A stretch of DNA of 12,567 nt, taken from an uncultured Lachnospiraceae bacterium (GTDB lineage Bacteria > Bacillota > Clostridia > Lachnospirales > Lachnospiraceae). The notes below the pieces were generated by a model that saw nothing but the letters and a program-made list of their open reading frames with translations, was not told the DNA's origin and did not search any database. The translations under genes and the position numbers were made by a program. The stretch spans positions 1 to 12,567 of the forward strand of contig CALZPS010000021.1 of assembly GCA_945827765.1 (NCBI GenBank), in the 5' to 3' direction. This document shows, piece after piece, positions 6,995-12,567 of the stretch (its first letter is position 1; every line of letters starts with the position of its first letter).

Positions 6995-8230
6995 ATGTTT
7001 TATGATGCGCAGCTTTCCTTTTTAAAAAAAATTCTCAAACAATATAATATTGACTGCTGTTTCATTCCTCACAAGGGAGACCACGATATTTCCTTTGAAA
7101 CAGATATTCGCAACTTTGTCTATAATCAGATATATAACAGAAACGCAATTGAAACTTTGAAATCCCAACTGCAGCAAAATGTAATCTATCAATGCCGGGA
7201 TATCCTGGACTGTCAGTATTATATGCTGCGCCTTCCCGACACTGACCCAGAGCAGATACTTCTGGCAGGACCATACACGGATGTCATCTTTTCCCGTGAA
7301 CATATCCTCCCTCTCATGGAGCGCATCGGACTGCCTTCTGAACTTGTATCTTCGCTGGATGTTTTTTACAGTTCTGTTCCGCTGATTGCAGACGCCCACA
7401 TTTTATTTGCTATTTTCAATGCTTTTGGTGAAACGATTTTTCATAGCGTGGAAAATTTTTCCTTTGAAAATATTGCAGACTCCTCCATTGCCAATGTATC
7501 CGATATATTAAATGTATCTATTCCTACAGAACAGGAAAATGTTTCTTTCAAAATAAAACAACTCGAAGACATTTATCAGGCAGAAAACAAACTGCTGACT
7601 ATTGTGTCAAAAGGAATGATCCATCAGACCGAGTTTTTTACCGATAATATAGAACGCATGACCTATATGATGGAACAGCGTCTGCCGGATTCTATCCGTA
7701 ACCTGAAAAATTATTGTATCATTCTGAATACCCTGCTTCGGAAGGCTGCTGAAAAAGGCTCTGTCCATCCGTTCCACATTGACAAAATATCCTCTGCCTA
7801 TACACGGAAAATCGAACTCATCAACTCAGCAGAAAACGGGAAAAAACTGCAAAAAGAGATGATACGCAAATATTGCCTGATGGTCCGCAATTTTTCAATG
7901 AAACAATACGCACTTCCCGTACAAAAAGTCATGATTCATATAGATTCACAATTATCCGCGGATTTGTCATTAACCGCCATGGCAAACATGTTACAGATAA
8001 ACGCCAGTTATCTTTCCGCTTTGTTCAAGAAAGAAACCGGCGTTACGCTCACAGAATATGTAAATAAAAAACGAATCGACCACGCCATCCTGCTATTGAA
8101 TTCCTCTGACGCACAGATTCAGACCATAGCTCAGCATTGCGGGATTACAGACGTCAATTATTTTACAAAATTATTCAAAAAACAAGTCGGAAAGACACCG
8201 AAAGAATACCGGGCGCTGATACGAAAGTAA
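6995..8230 (+). CDS. AraC-family transcriptional regulator
   Basis: A 411-residue regulator. The C-terminal ~99 residues are a typical AraC/XylS double helix-turn-helix: LSLTAMANMLQINASYLSALF for the first helix pair, IQTIAQHCGITDVNYFTKLF for the second, ending with GKTPKEYR. The N-terminal ~310 residues have no family I can name. They begin with a soluble alpha/beta-looking region containing the sequence QILLAGPYTDV, followed by a long helical linker, and probably sense a ligand. No membrane segment is seen. The gene is transcribed away from the symporter-GH2 pair, the usual layout for a local activator of an uptake operon; that target is inferred. It converges on the gene at 8269-9123 with a gap of only 38 bp and no clear terminator. 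Confidence 0.9.
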   Translation: MFYDAQLSFLKKILKQYNIDCCFIPHKGDHDISFETDIRNFVYNQIYNRNAIETLKSQLQQNVIYQCRDILDCQYYMLRLPDTDPEQILLAGPYTDVIFSREHILPLMERIGLPSELVSSLDVFYSSVPLIADAHILFAIFNAFGETIFHSVENFSFENIADSSIANVSDILNVSIPTEQENVSFKIKQLEDIYQAENKLLTIVSKGMIHQTEFFTDNIERMTYMMEQRLPDSIRNLKNYCIILNTLLRKAAEKGSVHPFHIDKISSAYTRKIELINSAENGKKLQKEMIRKYCLMVRNFSMKQYALPVQKVMIHIDSQLSADLSLTAMANMLQINASYLSALFKKETGVTLTEYVNKKRIDHAILLLNSSDAQIQTIAQHCGITDVNYFTKLFKKQVGKTPKEYRALIRK

Positions 8231-8268
8231 GAAAGCTGTGTAAGAGAGATTTCATTACCCTCATTTTT

Positions 8269-9123
8269 CTAAACGATATGAAACAATTCTCCTGCTCCGC
8301 CCAGCGAATACGCGCGCGAAAACTGATGCCGCCTCGCATAATGAGCCGCCTCGTCCGCCTGTGTTCCGTATTCACACAGAAAAGCTACAAAAAGCTCTCT
8401 CGGCTGGACTGAAAGCCACTCCTCCAGTTCTTCCGATTCTATATGCAAAACCTGCTCTTTTCTGATACCGCCCAAAAAATCTGTTTCGGCACCTTCTTTC
8501 TTACGCAAATCCACCAGAAATCCACCTTTTTTCAACTGCTCTCTCACATAAGAAAGAGATGCCCGCACCTGTGTCATCTCATATTGATTCAAAATGATTT
8601 TCTCCCAGCGTTCATTGATAAGGACAAGCCGCTGTCCTGATGTAGATTGTTCCGGCAAAAGACCATTGATTTCTGTTTGGATTTGACCGTCTACCAGCGC
8701 GCAGTCCGTTACTTTGCGCACACGGACACACCTCGGGCAATCCGGCATCGTCACCAACTCACCATTCGCACAGAGCAAAAAAATCTGTCTGGACGTGCCG
8801 TCATATACTATCCGATTCACCTTCCCCGACGCTCTCACAAATCCATTTAACGGGCTGCCCGCCAGCAGATTTGCCGACTCCCACACGCCGCCCATCACCG
8901 AGCGGTACACATAAGGAAGGCCATCCTCTCCCACGCCCGCTGCCACGAAGTCCACGTCCGTCGCCGCAATCGCTGTAAATGTACAAAACGGATAATATCC
9001 CTGATAATTTTCATTGAACGCAATCGGCTGCCATTCTGCATTACTTTTCCACAAATTTCCTTCCTTGTCCAATGCTATTTTCAAATTCATATTTTTCTGT
9101 TCACATATTTGTATGAAATCCAT
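8269..9123 (-). CDS. propeller-like protein with C-terminal rhodanese-like domain
   Basis: A 284-residue protein of uncertain function. Residues about 13-155 contain repeated beta-strand patterns such as DKEGNLWKS (19-27), YVYRSVMGGVWESA (71-84) and IFLLCANGELV (114-124), resembling BNR or WD-type propeller blades but too few for a closed propeller. Residues about 185-284 look like a rhodanese domain: GFLVDLR (201-207), the active-site loop CEYGTQA with C250, then a helix and AYSLGGAGEL (271-280). If active it would handle sulfur as a Cys persulfide, but the loop is not a standard rhodanese loop. The start at 9123 is supported by GGAAAGG (9132-9138); the next Met (residue 12) has no such site. 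It lies downstream of GH3 but after a terminator. No signal peptide is visible. Confidence 0.7.
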   Translation of the reverse strand: MDFIQICEQKNMNLKIALDKEGNLWKSNAEWQPIAFNENYQGYYPFCTFTAIAATDVDFVAAGVGEDGLPYVYRSVMGGVWESANLLAGSPLNGFVRASGKVNRIVYDGTSRQIFLLCANGELVTMPDCPRCVRVRKVTDCALVDGQIQTEINGLLPEQSTSGQRLVLINERWEKIILNQYEMTQVRASLSYVREQLKKGGFLVDLRKKEGAETDFLGGIRKEQVLHIESEELEEWLSVQPRELFVAFLCEYGTQADEAAHYARRHQFSRAYSLGGAGELFHIV

Positions 9124-9220
9124 ATTTTTTGCCTTTCCGATTATATTTTTGTTTTATGTAATCCGCTCTTTTCCCGAACTCATCCCAAAATAGAATTCTT
9201 TCTTGTAATTTCTTCATATA

Positions 9221-9252
9221 TATAAAAAGTGGCGGGAAATTCTCCCCACCAC
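9221..9252 (-). terminator. intrinsic terminator of the GH3 gene
   Basis: On the minus strand a 10-bp stem (two G-U pairs) with a GAAT tetraloop spans 9252 to 9229 and is followed by TTTTTATA. It lies 54 nt past the GH3 stop at 9306. It should separate GH3 from the rhodanese-like gene, which then needs its own promoter; no convincing one was found in 9124-9220. Confidence 0.8.
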
Positions 9253-9305
9253 AATACTCCAAAGAACTCATAACCCAAAGGTTCGGTATAACGCAACTCA
9301 CACAA

Positions 9306-11954
9306 TTATTTCACCGCAAATGCCACTTTCGCGCTCTTTGCCTCGCCTTTGTATTCCACAAATACAGTAACCAGAGCCGTACCTTTTCCGACCGCCGTTA
9401 CCATACCGCTCTCATCCACGGTCACAACCTCACTGTCGCTTGAAGTGAAGACTGGCTTGTGCTCACACAGACACAGTCTGGTACTGTCAAGCAATGTCGC
9501 CACCGGTTTAATCTTTGCCGTCTGGCACAGTTCAAGCACCTGTTTGTCGCTCACAGCATATACATTTCCTAAAGGTGCATCCCACTCACCGCTAATCTGC
9601 ACTTCCTGACAACATACGATGTCAGCACTGCTGCGTCCGATCTCCACACGGTATGTGCCGCTCTCCACAATCAGTTTCTTGCGCAGGTAGCTCCAGAAAT
9701 TGATGTCACTTACAGGCACGGTAAGTTCTACAGTCTTTGTCTCTCCGGCTTTTAAGAATACCTTGTCAAATGCTTTCAGCTGACGCACCGGTTTGTTGTC
9801 GTCCGTTCCCTGCGGAATGTTCTTGCCGATATAAAGTTCGACGATCTCTGCCCCGTCATATTTGCCGCTGTTGGTCACGTCCACACTGACTTTCAGCACA
9901 TCGTTGGCATCCAGTTCAGTCGCACTCAGTTTCATATTTGAATAATCAAACGTCGTATAGCTTAAGCCATATCCGAACGGGAAGATTGGCTCCCCTTTAT
10001 AATACATATAGGTTCTGGTCTTGAAATTAACTGTATCATGCTTGCGGATACCGTAATCATTGAGCATCGGCAGTTCATCCACGTCTTTGTACCATGTAGC
10101 CGTCAGCTTGGCATTCGGATTTACCTTGCCGAACAATACATTGGCAATCGCAGTTCCCTGTTCCTGTCCTGCAAAATGCTCATTGAGAATGGTATGTGCT
10201 TTCTCGAAGAATGCACCGCCAACTGCACCCAATGTCTGCAGCACAACGATTGTATTATCATTAACTTCCAATAATTTCTGAATTTTCTCGCTCTGTCCGT
10301 AAGGCAGCTCCAATGTATCGCGGTCATGTTCCTCAGAGGCATTAGTTGCATCGGTTCCGGCGATCACGATGACACAATCTGCTGTCTTCGCAGCCTCCAG
10401 TGCGCGGTCAAACAGTTCGTCATTATCCTTCTGGAAATCCGGATCCTCAGGTACATGATGCTCAGGAGATGCAAATGCCACACCAACTTCCTGCAACGTT
10501 GCATTCGGTCCCATGAAATCTGCCATCATCTGCTGCATAGCCGCCATTGCTTCCGGATCAGCCGCTGCTGCCGCCGCGTCACTGTCTCCGCCTGCAGGTC
10601 CTGCTCCCGGAAGAAGATCTGCCACGCCGCCTGCTTTGAATTCTTTGCCGCTGCACCATCCTTTTTCATAGACAACTTCCACGCCGCTGCCCTCTAACTC
10701 GCGTCTGATACCTTCCAGTGCCATCACATTGACCGGAGTATCCACAACTTTACTCATACTTCCTGCACTGTAGCCGCCAAGCTCACGGTAAATTGCATTC
10801 GGCCCGACTACCAGCACCTTCTTCATATTATTTTTATCCAACGGCAGGAGCTGTTTGTCATTCTTCAACAAAACAATCGTATCGTTTGCCATATCTACCG
10901 ACAACGCTTTCATCTCGTCGGAGCAAATGCTTTCCTTGCCGATACCGGAATATGGAACGTGAGATTTCTCGTCAAACAATCCCAGACGGAAACGAACCGT
11001 GAATATACGCACCAGTGCACGGTCTAAGATATCTTCCTCAATCAATCCTTCCTGCATCGCCTGCAGCAGATTGTACTTGTGCTCTGTTCCACAGCTCATA
11101 TCTGTTCCGGCAATCAATGTCATCGCCGATGCCTCTTTCATATTTTTTGCATAATAATGACCGGACAGTTTCTCACCTGTTCCCATCGATGCAAACATCG
11201 GACTTTCATAGACATCGCCTACTGCTCCGCAGTCCGATACGACAAATCCGTCAAATCCCCACTCCTCACGCAGAAGAGTTGTCAAAAGCATATCATTGCA
11301 GGAGGACGGCACGCCATTGACTCTGTTGTAGGATGTCATGATGGACTGAGCCCCTCCCTCGCGGATAGCATACTCAAATACCTTTGTATAATACTCTCTC
11401 AGCGTCGCCTCATCCACATTGGAAGAGCCACGGTGACGGTTATTCTCCGAACTGTTCAGAGCATAATGTTTCGGCGTGGAAACTACTTTGATATATTTTT
11501 CATCGTCTCCCTGCATACCCTGTATGTAGCTTGCAGCCATTTTTCCTGCCAGATACGGATCCTCACCAAAGTTCTCGTCGCTTCGACCGTTGCGCGGGTC
11601 ACGTGCCAGATTTATGGTCGGACACCACATATGCAGCTCGTCTCCGTCAATATTATTATAAGCACGGCACTCGTCTGCAATCGCGCTTGTCACTTTCTTA
11701 ATCTTCTCTCTGTCCCAGGACTGACTCATAGCCAGACACACCGGATAGCTGGTTACATCCATCGGACGGAACTTAAACGGTCCGAAATATCCGTGCGATG
11801 CTTCACTCCAATAGTTATAGTATGGTACGTCAAGACGCGGAATGGCCGCTCCGTGGTTGCCTAACTGGCTGATTTTCTCCTCCAACGTCATTCTTGACAC
11901 CAAATCTGCCGCACGCTCTTCAAAACTGTACGATTCATTCTTGTAAATTTCCAT
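9306..11954 (-). CDS. glycoside hydrolase family 3 (beta-xylosidase/beta-glucosidase-like) with Fn3-like and BIG2 domains
   Basis: An 882-residue intracellular beta-glycosidase without a signal peptide. The GH3 N-terminal barrel (about 10-330) holds KH at 162-163 and the nucleophile D241 in GFVVSDCGAV, a form common in xylosidase-like members. The second GH3 domain (about 355-665) contains SEEHDRDTLELP, where E541 or E542 is the candidate acid/base. A ~70-residue Ala/Met/Gly-rich insertion (about 440-510) splits this domain. The Fn3-like domain covers about 690-775. A BIG2-type domain (about 810-880; FTSSDSEVVTVDESG then AVGKGTALVTV) ends the protein, which is odd for a cytoplasmic enzyme. 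The ribosome binding site is AAGGGGAAA near 11964. It has its own promoter with a palindromic operator upstream and its own terminator downstream. Substrate preference is not determinable here. Confidence 0.88.
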   Translation of the reverse strand: MEIYKNESYSFEERAADLVSRMTLEEKISQLGNHGAAIPRLDVPYYNYWSEASHGYFGPFKFRPMDVTSYPVCLAMSQSWDREKIKKVTSAIADECRAYNNIDGDELHMWCPTINLARDPRNGRSDENFGEDPYLAGKMAASYIQGMQGDDEKYIKVVSTPKHYALNSSENNRHRGSSNVDEATLREYYTKVFEYAIREGGAQSIMTSYNRVNGVPSSCNDMLLTTLLREEWGFDGFVVSDCGAVGDVYESPMFASMGTGEKLSGHYYAKNMKEASAMTLIAGTDMSCGTEHKYNLLQAMQEGLIEEDILDRALVRIFTVRFRLGLFDEKSHVPYSGIGKESICSDEMKALSVDMANDTIVLLKNDKQLLPLDKNNMKKVLVVGPNAIYRELGGYSAGSMSKVVDTPVNVMALEGIRRELEGSGVEVVYEKGWCSGKEFKAGGVADLLPGAGPAGGDSDAAAAAADPEAMAAMQQMMADFMGPNATLQEVGVAFASPEHHVPEDPDFQKDNDELFDRALEAAKTADCVIVIAGTDATNASEEHDRDTLELPYGQSEKIQKLLEVNDNTIVVLQTLGAVGGAFFEKAHTILNEHFAGQEQGTAIANVLFGKVNPNAKLTATWYKDVDELPMLNDYGIRKHDTVNFKTRTYMYYKGEPIFPFGYGLSYTTFDYSNMKLSATELDANDVLKVSVDVTNSGKYDGAEIVELYIGKNIPQGTDDNKPVRQLKAFDKVFLKAGETKTVELTVPVSDINFWSYLRKKLIVESGTYRVEIGRSSADIVCCQEVQISGEWDAPLGNVYAVSDKQVLELCQTAKIKPVATLLDSTRLCLCEHKPVFTSSDSEVVTVDESGMVTAVGKGTALVTVFVEYKGEAKSAKVAFAVK

Positions 11955-12035
11955 TCTGTCATTTCCCCTTTCTTTTTAAAAATTTGTTCGGACAGGACAC
12001 TTTTTCTCGCTTTTATCCTAACCTTTTGTGTTTTC

Positions 12036-12047
12036 GTGCACGTGCAC
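12036..12047. promoter_or_regulatory. LacI-family-like operator GTGCACGTGCAC
   Basis: A perfect 12-bp palindrome with CG at its centre, the usual look of LacI-family sites. It lies about 8-19 nt downstream of the predicted GH3 transcription start, where a bound repressor would block elongation. No LacI gene is in the window. Confidence 0.6.
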
Positions 12048-12054
12048 ACCTTGT

Positions 12055-12090
12055 TAAATATATTATAGCAAATAAAACAGGATTGCGCAA
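12055..12090 (-). promoter_or_regulatory. sigma-A-type promoter of the GH3 gene
   Basis: On the minus strand TTGCGC (12090-12085) and a perfect TATAAT (12067-12062) are separated by 17 bp. The predicted start is near 12055, about 100 nt before the GH3 ATG. The -35 lies within the right-hand arm, on the minus strand, of the inverted repeat at 12077-12120. Confidence 0.75.
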
Positions 12091-12120
12091 GCATATATTT
12101 TTATGCCCGGCAATCCCGTT
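12077..12120. repeat. 44-bp inverted repeat, terminator-like on the minus strand
   Basis: Arms 12077-12087 and 12110-12120 are complementary at 10 of 11 positions; in minus-strand RNA the odd pair is G-U, giving an 11-bp stem. An inner stem GCATA/TATGC (12091-12095 with 12102-12106) adds to it, and TTTTATTT follows on the minus strand. It may terminate transcripts from the transposase remnant or an older upstream gene, and it overlaps the GH3 -35 box. Confidence 0.55.
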
Positions 12121-12567
12121 AAATAAAAAAGTTAAGCGCATTGATTGCGCACAGTTTCCGAACCCGGAAGTTCTCAAACTGGAACATCTGCTTTTTACAA
12201 CGGAAATATTCCTCGATTTTCCATCTGGAAAAGTAGATACGTGCTACCTTTATGACATCATCTTTTGGTGGTAAGGCGAATGACATAATCCTGTTTTAGT
12301 TCATCCATTTTTAAAAACATTTTGTTGTCATCATAGCCGCGATCCATGGCAAAGGTTGCCTTTCCGAAAAGAGCGGCTCCCTGTTCCATGGCCTGGAAAG
12401 TAATTGTATTGACCGACTTATAATCCTTCTCTGAAGATGAATGGATTTTGGAAAAGATACTGACTGGATGGTTACTGGAATTAAGGACACATGCTTCCGT
12501 AACATGATATCCTTTTTTATAAACACTTTTTACAGAAGTGATTTCAGAGCCATCTCTGACAATACCG
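12119..12567 (-). pseudogene. IS4-family DDE transposase remnant, frameshifted and internally deleted
   Basis: Two minus-strand pieces are readable. The first enters from the right edge at 12566 and runs to a stop at 12258-12260: GIVRDGSE, then YKKGYHVTEACVLNSSNHPV, then ATFAMDRGYDDNKMF with the catalytic-type Asp, ending RLTTKR. The second is in another frame, from about 12265 to the stop at 12119-12121: KDDVIKVARIYFSRWKIEEYFR then FENFRVRKL. It carries the IS4 signature Y-x2-R-x3-E-x6-K. In intact relatives a stretch of roughly 60-80 residues separates these blocks, so a deletion and frameshift have joined them near 12262. The C-terminus is also cut after NALNFFI. The copy cannot be functional. 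Its 5' part lies outside the window. Confidence 0.85.

Noticed and set aside
9140..9145. TATAAT on the minus strand before the rhodanese-like gene
   Set aside because: No -35 at suitable spacing, and the implied start would fall on the ribosome binding site.
9101..9301. Small minus-strand frame (66 codons) between GH3 and the rhodanese-like gene
   Set aside because: It runs through the GH3 terminator, no candidate start has a ribosome binding site, and it overlaps the next gene start. A short Lys-rich peptide from 9217 cannot be fully excluded.
11079..11864. Plus-strand open frame of 261 codons opposite GH3
   Set aside because: Antisense shadow of the conserved GH3 barrel; the translation is Cys/His/Ser-rich and unlike any protein family.
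11894..12274. Plus-strand frame of 126 codons at the GH3 upstream region
   Set aside because: It spans the GH3 start, promoter and the antisense of the transposase remnant, so it is not a credible gene.
1..12567. CRISPR array, tRNA, rRNA or a defence or toxin-antitoxin system
   Set aside because: No regularly spaced repeat series, no tRNA-like cloverleaf or rRNA sequence, and no proteins of such systems were seen. The cloverleaf-like fold at 5220-5406 is far too long and lacks tRNA features.

Overview
The window looks like a carbohydrate-utilisation region of a Gram-positive, low-to-mid GC Firmicute, most likely a gut Lachnospiraceae-type Clostridia. The grounds are strong AGGAGG-type ribosome binding sites, sigma-A-like promoters, intracellular GH2 and GH3 enzymes beside a GPH-type sugar symporter and an AraC-family regulator, and a decayed IS4-type transposase of a kind common in that group. 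The species cannot be fixed from sequence alone.

Layout from left to right. (1) 38-1747 (+) encodes a DUF5060/DUF4038/DUF5605-type intracellular glycosidase. (2) 1748-1992 is a regulatory intergenic region with two tandem 19-bp repeats, a TTGACA promoter, and a perfect 37-bp palindrome over the -10. (3) 1993-2433 (+) is a MarR-family regulator. It overlaps by ATGA with a DegV-like reading frame (2430-2987) that has lost its middle and its end; a terminator-like hairpin lies inside that frame. (4) 2914-5187 (-) is a GH2 beta-galactosidase-like enzyme. (5) 5220-5406 is a 187-bp highly folded inverted-repeat element. (6) 5412-6809 (-) is a GPH-family sugar:cation symporter. (7) 6995-8230 (+) is an AraC-family regulator, divergent from the symporter. 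(8) 8269-9123 (-) is an unusual protein with a propeller-like N-terminus and a rhodanese-like C-terminus. (9) 9306-11954 (-) is a large GH3 enzyme with its own terminator (9221-9252) and its own promoter and operator (12036-12090). (10) 12119 to the right edge (-) is a broken IS4-family transposase.

Inferred joint role: the symporter imports small glycosides or oligosaccharides, which GH2, GH3 and probably the DUF5605 enzyme cleave in the cytoplasm. None of the three enzymes shows a signal peptide. The AraC protein is the natural candidate regulator of the symporter-GH2 pair. GH3 has a LacI-type palindrome just downstream of its predicted transcription start, but no LacI gene lies in the window.

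The most interesting parts are the structured element inside the symporter-GH2 transcript, the palindromic MarR control region driving a gutted DegV gene, a Met-rich C-terminal tail apparently shared by two unrelated glycosidases, and the propeller-rhodanese fusion. I did not find a defence system, CRISPR array, RNA gene or clear new multi-gene system.
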